From assembly GCF_020400655.1 (NCBI RefSeq), contig NZ_JAINRC010000013.1, forward strand, positions 1 through 64,000: a stretch of DNA of 64,000 nt. Reading direction: 5' to 3'. Origin of the DNA: Streptomyces spinosus. GTDB taxonomy: Bacteria > Actinomycetota > Actinomycetes > Streptomycetales > Streptomycetaceae. A program made the position numbers and the translations under genes. The notes beneath the pieces were generated by a model. That model saw only the letters and a program-made list of their open reading frames with translations, had not been told where the DNA came from and did not search any database. Below are positions 9,480 through 17,707 of the stretch, in pieces (positions within the stretch are counted from its first letter, which is position 1; each line of letters opens with the position of its first letter).

Positions 9480-9507
9480 GTCATCTCACGCGGAGATGAC
9501 CGCGTGA
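9480..9507. promoter_or_regulatory. two interlocking perfect palindromes, candidate operator
   Basis: GTCATCTC (9480-9487) pairs with GAGATGAC (9493-9500), and TCACGCG (9486-9492) pairs with CGCGTGA (9501-9507). The two palindromes share bases, so both cannot be extruded or occupied as hairpins at once. They sit in the 337-bp divergent region between the MFS and AraC genes. Apart from these I see nothing gene-like between 9400 and 9736. Confidence 0.45.
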
Positions 9508-9736
9508 GTGCCGGGCGTCGACCCTAGAGGCGGGCGGACGGTGCTTCTTGCCGGGTGACGCACGCGGCGATGACTCACCGCGCACGGCTCATGCCCCTGT
9601 CCGCACGGAACGCCGGACGGCCTCCTGCGCGCCGCCCCGCCGCACCAGGCTGACCTGCGTGGGCTCCTCACCTCACCGGACGCCCACCGCCGGACCCCGT
9701 CCCGGCGCGGAACCACCGTTTCCACCAGGGGATCCC

Positions 9737-10789
9737 ATGAACCCGACGCCCCCGCCCGCCCCAGCCGGCAGCGCCGCCGGCCGACCCCCGCACCCGGACC
9801 TGACCCTGGCGAGCGCCCCGGTGCCCGCGCCGACGCGCGCCTTCCTGCCCGCCCACGTCCGTGCCACCACCCGCTTCACCCCACCGGCACAGGTCCGCGT
9901 GCTCGGCGTCCTCCAGGTCAGCACCTACCGCGGACCGGGGCGGTCCTTCGTCCGCCCCGCCGACGACGCCACCGAGCCCCACCTGACGCTGGGCGTCCAC
10001 GCGTCCGGCCGGGCGACCCTGGTCAGGGGTGACGGCACCGCGGCCTGCCGTCCGGACGACATCTTCGTCTGCGACGGAGCGGTGCCCTTCCTGCTGCACG
10101 AACCGGTGGACTTCGAACTGCACCTCCTGCGGATCCCACGGGCCGCCCTCACGCTGACCGACCGCCAGGTGCGGGCGCTCGGCGCCCGGGCGCCCTTCGC
10201 CGACGGCTCCGTGGCGCCCCTGCTCGGCCCCCTCCTGCGGTCCTTCCTCGACACCCTGCCCGCGTTCCCGCCGGCGACGGCCCTGCGCCTGGCCACGACC
10301 GTCACCGGGTTCGTCGGCTCGCTCGCGGCGGAGGGCGCGCAGGACACGCCCGACGTGGCGGACAGCGTGAACGGGGCGCGGGCCGGGCGCGGGACGGGCA
10401 CCGCACCCGCGTCCGGAATGGGACAGGAGCAGCGGGAACTCCTGCGGCGCGTACGCGCCCACGTCGACGCGCGCCTGTGGGACCGCACCCTGAGCCCCGC
10501 CACCATCGCCGCGGCCCAGCACATCTCGGTCCGCTACCTGCACAAGCTCTTCGAGAGCCAGGGCAGCACGATCGGCCGCTGGGTGCAGCACCGCCGTCTG
10601 GAGGAGGCACGGCGCGAGCTGGCCCGGCCCGGCGCGCGGGACGTCGCGGTGGGGGCGGTGGCCAAGCGGTGGGGCTTCGCCAACGCCACCCACTTCAGCC
10701 GCAGTTTCCGCGCGGCCTACGGCGTGTCACCCCGCGAGTGGCGCGAGCGTACCCGGCCGCCCGAGGACACCGCGGGCGGGGGCGGCTGA
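9737..10789 (+). CDS. AraC-family regulator
   Basis: 350 residues. A proline-rich start is followed by a sensor domain (LTLGVHASGRATLVRGDG, CRPDDIFVCDGAVPFLL) and a C-terminal double HTH (IAAAQHISVRYLHKLFESQG, then KRWGFANATHFSRSFRAAYG). It is the same subfamily as the regulator at 6062-7063. The start MNPTPPPAP is chosen because an AGGGGA Shine-Dalgarno lies next to it. It points away from the MFS/LysR pair and toward an esterase gene; either could be its target. Confidence 0.85.
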   Translation: MNPTPPPAPAGSAAGRPPHPDLTLASAPVPAPTRAFLPAHVRATTRFTPPAQVRVLGVLQVSTYRGPGRSFVRPADDATEPHLTLGVHASGRATLVRGDGTAACRPDDIFVCDGAVPFLLHEPVDFELHLLRIPRAALTLTDRQVRALGARAPFADGSVAPLLGPLLRSFLDTLPAFPPATALRLATTVTGFVGSLAAEGAQDTPDVADSVNGARAGRGTGTAPASGMGQEQRELLRRVRAHVDARLWDRTLSPATIAAAQHISVRYLHKLFESQGSTIGRWVQHRRLEEARRELARPGARDVAVGAVAKRWGFANATHFSRSFRAAYGVSPREWRERTRPPEDTAGGGG

Positions 10790-10947
10790 CGCCGGAACTG
10801 TGCACGCAGCGGCAAGTATCCATGGCACGGTGCCGCCCGTATCACGTTCACCGCGGCCTAGGCTGGGCAGTCGTGCCGGTGGAGCCGCCTCCGGCGCCGC
10901 ACGCCCGCCTGCCCGGCCGCGGGGGAGGGGCCGGCACCCTTTCCGAC

Positions 10948-10973
10948 GGCCCGGCCCTTCGAACGGCCGGGCC
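10948..10973 (+). terminator. hairpin between AraC and esterase genes
   Basis: Perfect 9-bp stem GGCCCGGCC (10948-10956) / GGCCGGGCC (10965-10973) with an 8-nt loop. It ends only a few bases before the AGGAG ribosome site of the next gene, so it could end the AraC transcript or act in the leader of the esterase mRNA. Confidence 0.55.
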
Positions 10974-10990
10974 CCCTCGCAGGAGTTCTC

Positions 10991-11968
10991 TTGCACGATG
11001 ACGTTCCGGCCCCCGGGGCCGCGCCTGTCCTGGAGCGGCTGACACGCGCCTTCGTCGAGACGCACGCGCTGCCCGCGTCCTCGGACCCGGACGCGGTCGG
11101 CGCCAGGGCGCGGATGGCGTCCCTGTGGACCGGTGACGACGGTGACGAGCCGGACGTCGAGGAGGAGTGGCTGGCCCTGCCGGGCGGTGACGGCCACCGC
11201 GTCCGGGTGCGCATCCTCCGCCCCGCCGGCAGCGACGAAGAACTGCCGGTGGTGCTCTACCTGCACGGCCTGGGCTGGATGCTGACCGACGCGTACGCGC
11301 ACCGGCACCTGGTGACGGACCTCGTCCTCGGAGCGGACGCCGCCGTGGTCATCCCGGAGTACGACGCGCCGGAGGACGTCCGCTATCCCGGCGCCGTCGA
11401 GCGGGCGTACACCGTGGCCCGGTGGATCGCCCGGCACGGCCCGGGATGCCGGCTGGACGGGAGCAGGATGGCCGTCGTCGGCGCCAGCGCCGGCGCCCAG
11501 CACGCCGCCTCGCTCGCCCTCCTGGCACGGCAGCGCGGCGGCCCGGCCCTGCGGCACCAGGTGCTGCTCTGCCCGGTCACCGACGCCGCGATGGACACCC
11601 CCTCCTACGAGCAGTTCGCCGACGGCTACTTCCTGAGCCGCGCGGCCATGCGCGACTACTGGGAGCAGTACGCGCCCGACCCGCGCATCCGGACGCACGA
11701 CACCGTCTCCCCGCTGCGCGCACCCACCCGGTCGCTGCGCGGCCTGCCGCCGACACTCGTCCTCACCGCGGAGGCGGACGTGCTCCGCGACGAGGGCGAG
11801 GCCTACGCCTCCCGCCTGCGGGAGGCGGACGTCCCCGTGGTGTCGCTCCGCTACCACGGGACGATCCACGGCTTCGTGCTCTTCGACTCCCTGCGCGGCA
11901 CCGACGCCTCCCGGGCGGCCCGCATCCAGGTGACGGACACCCTGCACACCGCGCTGCACGCCGCCTGA
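10991..11968 (+). CDS. alpha/beta hydrolase (HSL-like esterase)
   Basis: 325 residues with a TTG start behind an AGGAG site. It has the hormone-sensitive-lipase fold: an oxyanion region VVLYLHGLGWML (family norm HGGG, here HGLG), nucleophile elbow VVGASAGAQHA, acid in LTAEADVLRDEGEAYA and histidine in YHGTIHGFVLF. Family members hydrolyse short-chain esters. The glycine-to-leucine change in the oxyanion motif may alter substrate range. It is convergent with the AraC gene at 12012-12992, with 43 bp between them. Confidence 0.82.
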   Translation: MHDDVPAPGAAPVLERLTRAFVETHALPASSDPDAVGARARMASLWTGDDGDEPDVEEEWLALPGGDGHRVRVRILRPAGSDEELPVVLYLHGLGWMLTDAYAHRHLVTDLVLGADAAVVIPEYDAPEDVRYPGAVERAYTVARWIARHGPGCRLDGSRMAVVGASAGAQHAASLALLARQRGGPALRHQVLLCPVTDAAMDTPSYEQFADGYFLSRAAMRDYWEQYAPDPRIRTHDTVSPLRAPTRSLRGLPPTLVLTAEADVLRDEGEAYASRLREADVPVVSLRYHGTIHGFVLFDSLRGTDASRAARIQVTDTLHTALHAA

Positions 11969-12011
11969 CCCGTCCGCCCGTCGGGCGCCGACGCGCGCGG
12001 CGGGGTCCGGA

Positions 12012-12992
12012 TCACCCGGTGGCGTCCCCCGCCTCCGCCCGCTGGAGCCGCCGCCACTCGCTCGGCGCCACCCCGTACGCCGTCCGGAAGCGCCGGCTGA
12101 AGTGGCTGGGGCTGCCGAACCCGCAGCGGGCGGCGATCGCCGCCACGGTGAGCCGGTCGTACCGGGCGGAGGCCAGCATCTGCCGTGCCTTGCCGAGACG
12201 CTCGGTGATGAGCCACTGCTCCAGGCTGAGCCCCGCCCCGCCGAGCACCACGTAGAGCCGGCGCACGGAGACCGCGTGCTCCGCCGCGATCCGTTCCGGC
12301 GTCAGATCGCGGTCCGCGAGGTGGCGCCGCGCGTAGGCCATGATCCGGGTGAGCAGGGTGTCGTCCATGACGGACCGGGCCGCGGCGGACTCCTCGACGT
12401 GCGCGGCCGACACGAGCAGCGCGCGCACCAGATCGGTCGTCGCGGACGCCAGATGGTGCGCGCCGGGGTCGGTCTCCAGGCCGTCCGGATCGCGCCACAC
12501 CCCGCGCAGATGCGTCAGCACCAGGTCGTACAGGGGGCTGGCACGCAGCCGTTCCGCCGCCCGCACCACCACCTTTGGCGGCAGGCCGAGCCGCTGCGCG
12601 TCGAACATCATCGACTGGGACGCCCCGTCACCGGACCAGCCGTACACCCGGGGCGACAGCTCGTGGAAGACACAGATGTCGTCCGAGCCCAACAGCCGCC
12701 GCGCGCCGGACACCTCGGCCCGGTGCACGCCCTCGGGCTGGAGCGAGACGGAGACGATCGGGTCGCTGCGGTGGTGCCGGACGTGCCGTTCCGTGCGCCG
12801 CACCTCGAAGCCGGAGTTGCGGGTGGCGAAGAGATGCAGATCGCCCACCCGCCACATCCGCATCCGGGCGTGGATGCCGGACGCGGGCTCCTCGTGGACC
12901 ACGTCGTTGGGTACCGAGGAGTCCGTCAGCGCGTGGTGGAACGCCTCGGCCCGGTCACAGGGCGCCACGGTGGCGAGATCGAGCAGCAGCAC
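12012..12992 (-). CDS. AraC-family regulator (AraC-binding-like N-terminus)
   Basis: 326 residues. A sensor domain (HVRHHRSDPIVSVSLQPEG, DDICVFHELSPRVYG) is followed by two HTHs (IAAEHAVSVRRLYVVLGGAG, then ARCGFGSPSHFSRRFRTAYG). The GTG start at 12992 is chosen because GGAGGG lies 4 bp upstream. It is divergent from the alpha/beta hydrolase pair that begins at 13303, which is its most likely target. Confidence 0.82.
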   Translation of the reverse strand: MLLLDLATVAPCDRAEAFHHALTDSSVPNDVVHEEPASGIHARMRMWRVGDLHLFATRNSGFEVRRTERHVRHHRSDPIVSVSLQPEGVHRAEVSGARRLLGSDDICVFHELSPRVYGWSGDGASQSMMFDAQRLGLPPKVVVRAAERLRASPLYDLVLTHLRGVWRDPDGLETDPGAHHLASATTDLVRALLVSAAHVEESAAARSVMDDTLLTRIMAYARRHLADRDLTPERIAAEHAVSVRRLYVVLGGAGLSLEQWLITERLGKARQMLASARYDRLTVAAIAARCGFGSPSHFSRRFRTAYGVAPSEWRRLQRAEAGDATG

Positions 12993-13302
12993 ACAACCCT
13001 CCGAATCGGTGTCCCGGATGCCGGGATGCCGACGATACGGCGACTCCGAAGGGGCAGGTGGCCGCCGAGCGCGCACAGGCCACAGATGGTGCACCGACAG
13101 TCAATCCGCCCGATCCGGCCCGCCCTAGGGTCTCGGACGTACCGGTGGTTCCGCCCACGGCGTGGTGGCGCGCTCCCCGCGCACGAACCGGGCGGCCGAC
13201 CCGTCCGGACGTCCCGCGGCCCCGGCACCACCCACGGGCCACCCGCCCGCCCGGCAGCCGGGCACGGGCCGGCACCCGCCCCAGAGACCAGGGAGTTCCC
13301 TC
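12993..13302. promoter_or_regulatory. divergent control region, AraC versus hydrolase pair
   Basis: 310 bp without a gene. It holds a short perfect palindrome TCCCGG-ATG-CCGGGA (13012-13026), about 20 bp upstream of the AraC start, which could be an autoregulatory site. No clear -10/-35 pair stands out. Confidence 0.3.
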
Positions 13303-14028
13303 ATGTCCCGTACCGACGCACCGACCGTCGTCCTCGTCCACGGCGCCTTCGCCGACGCCTCCAGCTACGCCGAGGTCATCCCCCGGCTGATCGCCCGCGG
13401 CCTCGACGTCGTCGCCCCGGCCGTACCCAACCGCAGCCTCCTCGGTGACGCCGCCTACGTCGCCGGGATCGTCCGTCAGATCCCCGGCCCCGTCGTCCTG
13501 GTGGGCCACTCCTACGGTGGTGCCGTGATCACGGTCGCCGGGACCGAGGACAACGTCAGCGCCCTGGTCTACCTGGCCGGCTACGCCCTGGAGGAGGGCG
13601 AGAGCCTCGGCGAGCTGCAGGGCCGCTTCCCCGACTCCGACCTGGCCGACGCCCTCGTCTACACCCCGTTCCCGGCCGAGGGCTCCGACCAGCCCGGAAC
13701 CGACGTGTCGGTCCGGCCGGACAGGTTCCCGGCCATCTTCGCCGCCGACGTCGACCCCCGCCTCGCCTCCACCCTCGCCGTGTCCCAGCGCCCGCTGGCC
13801 GCGCGGGCCTTCACCGAGGCCGCTCCGGCCGCGGCCTGGAAGACCAAGCCGTCCTGGGGCCTGGTCGACTCCGCCGACCACACCATCAACCCGGACGTGG
13901 AGCGCTACGGCTACCGGCGGGCCGGCATGACCACCGTCGAGGTGGACTCCTCCCACCTGGTCATGCTCGCCCACCCCGAGCGGGTGGTGCGCCTCATCGA
14001 GGACGCCGTCCGGGCCACCTCCCGCTGA
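13303..14028 (+). CDS. alpha/beta hydrolase, cytoplasmic paralogue
   Basis: 241 residues of the AB_hydrolase_6 type. It shows an oxyanion strand VVLVHGAFADASSYAEVI, nucleophile elbow GHSYGGAVI and a late histidine in SSHLVMLAHPERV. The start has a GGGAG ribosome site. The next gene encodes a close paralogue with a Tat signal, so the pair appears to offer the same chemistry inside and outside the cell. The substrate is unknown. Confidence 0.85.
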   Translation: MSRTDAPTVVLVHGAFADASSYAEVIPRLIARGLDVVAPAVPNRSLLGDAAYVAGIVRQIPGPVVLVGHSYGGAVITVAGTEDNVSALVYLAGYALEEGESLGELQGRFPDSDLADALVYTPFPAEGSDQPGTDVSVRPDRFPAIFAADVDPRLASTLAVSQRPLAARAFTEAAPAAAWKTKPSWGLVDSADHTINPDVERYGYRRAGMTTVEVDSSHLVMLAHPERVVRLIEDAVRATSR

Positions 14029-14070
14029 CCCCGGCCCGCGCCCCCCTCCACCCCTGACAGAGAGCGAACG

Positions 14071-14919
14071 ATGAACCCACCGATCTCGCGCCGTACCGTG
14101 ACCACGTCCCTCCTGGCCGGCGCCGCCGCACTGGGCACCGCCGGCATCGCGCACGCCGCGCCGGCCGCCGGCCGTCCGGCCACCGGACACGGCCGCCCGG
14201 CCGACCCCACCGTCGTCCTGATCCACGGCGCGTTCGCCGACGGCTCCAGCTGGCGCGCCGTCGTCCAGCGTCTGCTGCGGCAGGGCCACCGCGTCCTGGT
14301 GCCCGCCCTGCCCCTGCGCGGACTGGCGAGCGACGCCGCCTACATCCGCAGCGTCCTGGAGAGCGTCAGCGGACCGGTCGTGCTGGTCGGGCACTCCTAC
14401 GGCGGCGCCGTCATCAGCCAGGCCGCGGCCGGACTCCCGAGCGTCAAGGCGCTCGTCTACATCGCCGCCTTCGTCCCCGAGATCGGGGAGAGCGCGCTCC
14501 AGCTCACCGGCAAGTTCCCCGGCAGCACCCTGGGCGAGGCGACCGTCACCCAGCACTACCCGCTGCCCGACGGCGGCCAGGGCGACGAACTGGTCATCAG
14601 AAAGGACCTGTTCCGCGACCAGTTCGCGGCGGGTGTCCCCGTGCCGACCGCCCAGGTCATGGCCGCCGGGCAGCGCCCGATCACCCTCGCGGCACTCCAG
14701 GAACCGGCCACCGCCGCCGCGTGGAAGAAGATCCCGAGCTGGTATCTCGTGGCGACCGAGGACCGCAACATCCCGCCGGCCGCCGAACGCTGGATGGCCG
14801 AGCGCGCCCGCGCCCACACCATCGCCGTCCGCGCCCCGCACGCGGTGTCCGTGAGCGACCCCGGCCCCGTCACCGACCTGATCCTGCGCGCCGTCCGGTC
14901 CGTACGCACCGGTCACTGA
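14071..14919 (+). CDS. alpha/beta hydrolase with Tat signal, exported paralogue
   Basis: 282 residues. The N-terminus SRRTVTTSLLAGAAALGTAG with an AHAA cleavage region is a twin-arginine signal. The mature part repeats the motifs of the upstream gene: VVLIHGAFADGSSWRAVV, GHSYGGAVISQAA and a late histidine in RAPHAVSVSDPGPV. It starts 42 bp after the upstream paralogue, so the two are probably one transcript from a recent duplication. A strong hairpin follows (14941-14963). Confidence 0.85.
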   Translation: MNPPISRRTVTTSLLAGAAALGTAGIAHAAPAAGRPATGHGRPADPTVVLIHGAFADGSSWRAVVQRLLRQGHRVLVPALPLRGLASDAAYIRSVLESVSGPVVLVGHSYGGAVISQAAAGLPSVKALVYIAAFVPEIGESALQLTGKFPGSTLGEATVTQHYPLPDGGQGDELVIRKDLFRDQFAAGVPVPTAQVMAAGQRPITLAALQEPATAAAWKKIPSWYLVATEDRNIPPAAERWMAERARAHTIAVRAPHAVSVSDPGPVTDLILRAVRSVRTGH

Positions 14920-14940
14920 CCCGGCCCGCCGCCCGTCACC

Positions 14941-14963
14941 GCGCCGGCCCCTCGGGCCGGCGC
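14941..14963 (+). terminator. terminator hairpin after the hydrolase pair
   Basis: Perfect 10-bp stem GCGCCGGCCC / GGGCCGGCGC with a 3-nt CTC loop, 21 bp after the stop codon of the exported hydrolase. Confidence 0.8.
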
Positions 14964-15015
14964 CCACACCTGCCACGGCGCCCGCGAGCCCGGGACGCCC
15001 CGAGGAAGAAGCACC

Positions 15016-15663
15016 ATGACGTTCCGTCGCATCCTGCCCGCCGTACTCGCCGGCTGCGCCGTGCTGACCGCGTGTACGAGCCGCGGCGCGGACGGCACCT
15101 CCGGGAGTACCGTGCCCCCGTCCGCCACCGGTACGCCGTCGGCGACCGCCCCGGGTCCCGCCGGCGGCGACACCCCGGGCCCCGCCGAGCCGGCCGGCAC
15201 CGGCACCGGCACGGCGGTGGCGTCGCCCGCCGCGCCGGCGCCGAAACGCTGCCGCACCTCCGACCTGACGGCGTCCCTCGGACCCGACCACCCCGGGGCC
15301 GGGCAGGAGAACTTCGCCCTCGTGCTGACCAACCGGTCCCCGCGCGCCTGCAGCCTGTACGGCTTCCCGGGCGTGGCGTTCGTCGACGCGGCGGGCGAGG
15401 CAGTCACCCCGGACCCCGAGCGGGCCACCGACCAGCCGCCACAGCGGGTGACGCTCGCCCCGGGGGCCGACGCCTGGTCGGCGCTGAGCTACACCGATCC
15501 GGCGATCACCGGCGTCACCACCGTCACCCCACGGGCCCTGCTGGTCACCCCGCCCGACGAGACCACCCCGCTCTCCGTCCGCTGGACCGGTCGTCAGGTC
15601 TCCAACACCGGCAAGGCGTCCGTCCCCCGGGTGAGTCCCCTCAGGGCGGGCAGCGGGGCCTGA
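15016..15663 (+). CDS. DUF4232 lipoprotein
   Basis: 215 residues. A lipoprotein signal with lipobox LTAC (cysteine near residue 20) is followed by a Ser/Thr/Pro/Gly-rich linker to ~residue 75 and a C-terminal DUF4232 domain (CRTSDLTASL, ALVLTNRSPRACSLYGFPGV, with paired cysteines). It should be anchored on the outer face of the membrane. The function of DUF4232 is not established. The AGGAAGAAGCACC stretch gives the ribosome site. Confidence 0.85.
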   Translation: MTFRRILPAVLAGCAVLTACTSRGADGTSGSTVPPSATGTPSATAPGPAGGDTPGPAEPAGTGTGTAVASPAAPAPKRCRTSDLTASLGPDHPGAGQENFALVLTNRSPRACSLYGFPGVAFVDAAGEAVTPDPERATDQPPQRVTLAPGADAWSALSYTDPAITGVTTVTPRALLVTPPDETTPLSVRWTGRQVSNTGKASVPRVSPLRAGSGA

Positions 15664-15723
15664 GACACCCGCCCCGGCCCGGTCCTGTCCCGTCCCGTCG
15701 TCAACCAGCGCTCAGGAGCCAGT

Positions 15724-16368
15724 GTGTCCCGCACCCGCTTCCGCGGATTCTCCCGGTCCGACACCACCCGAGCGGAGGCCTTCAGCGACGGCGTGCTGGC
15801 CATCGCCGTCACGCTGCTCGCCCTCGGCCTCGCCGATCCACCGCACCGGCCGGGCGGCCTCGGCCACGCCCTGCTGGCCCAGTGGCCCGCCTACCTCGGC
15901 TACCTGGCCTCCTTCGGATACGTGTCGGTCATCTGGCTCAACCACCACCAGGCCTTCGTGCGGGTCCGCGTGATGGACCGGGGACTGCACGCCGCGAACC
16001 TGCTGCTGTTGTTCAGCACCGCGGCGCTGTCGTTCCCCACCGCGGTCGTCGCGGACGCGCTCCAGGCGGACCCCGACGGCTCCGACGCCCGGGTCGCCGT
16101 CGCCCTCTACGCCGGTCTGGCGGCGGTGATGTGCCTGAGCTGGGTGGCCTTCTACCACCAACTCGCCCGCCGCCCCGAGCTGTTGGTCCCGGACGTGGAG
16201 AGCACGTACGTACGGCACGGCCGCCTGCGCTCCTGGGCGGGAGCCCTGGCGTACGGCGCCGCGGGGCTGCTCGGCGTGCTCGTCGCACCGCCGGCGGCAG
16301 TCGCCGTCTTCGTCGTGCTCCCGGTGTTCTACTTCGTCACCAGCGACGGTTTCCCCGCGGAACGGTGA
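15724..16368 (+). CDS. TMEM175-family (DUF1211) membrane protein
   Basis: 214 residues with about six membrane segments. The N-terminus carries the family mark RAEAFSDGVLAIAVTLLAL, and WLNHHQAF follows in a later loop. TMEM175 proteins form potassium-permeable channels in which the FSD motif lies in the first helix. GTG start. Bacterial members have one such six-helix repeat, as here. Its 3' end lies 15 bp from the convergent MFS gene. Confidence 0.82.
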   Translation: MSRTRFRGFSRSDTTRAEAFSDGVLAIAVTLLALGLADPPHRPGGLGHALLAQWPAYLGYLASFGYVSVIWLNHHQAFVRVRVMDRGLHAANLLLLFSTAALSFPTAVVADALQADPDGSDARVAVALYAGLAAVMCLSWVAFYHQLARRPELLVPDVESTYVRHGRLRSWAGALAYGAAGLLGVLVAPPAAVAVFVVLPVFYFVTSDGFPAER

Positions 16369-16383
16369 GCGGACGCGGCCGCG

Positions 16384-17631
16384 TCAGGCCCCGGGTTCCC
16401 GCGGGGGCCGGGCCGGGAGGGTGAGCACCGCCAGGAAGGCCAGGACGGCCACCGCGGCGAAGAAGTAGAAGCCCCACGGATGACCGACCCCGGCGGAGAC
16501 CAGGGCACCGGTGACCGACGGGCCGACGATGGAGCCGATGCGGCCGATGCCGGACGCGGAGCCGAGCGCGGTGCCGCGGACGGAGGCCGGGTAGAACTGC
16601 GTGACGTAGGCGTAGACGAGCACCTGTGCCGAGAAGACGAACACGCCGGTGAGGAAGACGACGGTGTCGAGCAGCAGGTCGCTGTCCATCTTCACGCCGA
16701 GACAGGCCAGCATGCCCACCGAGACCGCGAACCAGCCCAGCGTGGTGAGCTTGATGCCGCGCCGGTCGGCCACGAAACCGCCCAGCACCAGTCCGGCCAC
16801 ACCGCCGACGTTGAGTACGAGGAGCTGGGTGACGGCCGTCGGGACGGGGTATCCGGCGTCGTTCATGAGCTTGGGCAGCCAGGTGTTGAGGCCGTAGACC
16901 AGCAGCAGGCCCATGAAGGAGGCGACCCAGATCCCGATGCCGGCGCGGAGGTAGGCGGGCTTGAGCAGTTCGGCGAACGGGACGCGCCCGGTGCCGGGTG
17001 CCTCCTTGGCGCGGACGAACGCCTCCGACTCCGGCAGCCGGAACCACTGGACGACCGCGACGACCAGTCCGGCGGCGCCCAGGACGTAGAAGAGGACCTC
17101 CCAGTCGCCGGTCACCCGCAGCGCCAGCAGCGAGGTGATCACGGCGCCGGTGTGGTAGCCGGTCATCGTGAGCGTGCTGGCGCGCGCCCGCCGGTCCGCC
17201 GGCATGTGTTCGGCCATCATCGTCAGGGACACCGGCATGCACGCGCCGAGCCCGAGACCGGCGACGAGGCGGAGCGCGGCGAACGTCGTGACCGAGCCGG
17301 CGAGCGGCACCAGCAGCGTGAAGACCGAGAAGAGCACGACCGAACCGATGAGCAGCAGGCGGCGGCCGAGCCGGTCGGCCAGCGGGCCGACCAGCACCGC
17401 GCCGATGGCGACGCCGACGAGCGACAGCGTGGCGACGGTGGTCGCGTCCCCCGCGGTCATGCCCAGGTGACGCGTCTTGAGCAGGGTCGGGATGATGGCG
17501 CCGAGGACCACGAGGTCGTAGCCCTCCAGCAGGACGGTGATCCAGCACAGGACCACCGTCCACAGGTCGCGTCCGGCGGTGCCGGTCCCCGTGGCGGTGC
17601 CGGACGCGTCGGACGAGGCGATGGATGACAT
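16384..17631 (-). CDS. MFS transporter of the aromatic acid:proton symporter (AAHS) type
   Basis: 415 residues with about 12 membrane segments. The first segment has the AAHS mark LLEGYDLVVLGAIIPTLL, and motif A follows in GPLADRLGRRLLL. AAHS proteins import benzoate, 4-hydroxybenzoate and similar acids with protons. It is last in line behind the aldehyde dehydrogenase and benzoylformate decarboxylase genes (76 bp gap), so uptake of an aromatic acid such as benzoylformate or mandelate fits. The ribosome site is AGGGGGAA. Confidence 0.85.
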   Translation of the reverse strand: MSSIASSDASGTATGTGTAGRDLWTVVLCWITVLLEGYDLVVLGAIIPTLLKTRHLGMTAGDATTVATLSLVGVAIGAVLVGPLADRLGRRLLLIGSVVLFSVFTLLVPLAGSVTTFAALRLVAGLGLGACMPVSLTMMAEHMPADRRARASTLTMTGYHTGAVITSLLALRVTGDWEVLFYVLGAAGLVVAVVQWFRLPESEAFVRAKEAPGTGRVPFAELLKPAYLRAGIGIWVASFMGLLLVYGLNTWLPKLMNDAGYPVPTAVTQLLVLNVGGVAGLVLGGFVADRRGIKLTTLGWFAVSVGMLACLGVKMDSDLLLDTVVFLTGVFVFSAQVLVYAYVTQFYPASVRGTALGSASGIGRIGSIVGPSVTGALVSAGVGHPWGFYFFAAVAVLAFLAVLTLPARPPREPGA

Positions 17632-17707
17632 GGCGATGTTCCCCCTGTGAGCGGCTGCGGGAGATGAAGGTGGGCGCGGTGCTTCGTGGTGGTGCCGGGT
17701 TTCCGGT

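Noticed and set aside
12955..15291. Long minus-strand open frame (778 codons)
   Set aside because: It lies antisense to two clear alpha/beta hydrolases and a DUF4232 gene, with Gly/Arg/Asp composition typical of shadows in high-GC DNA.
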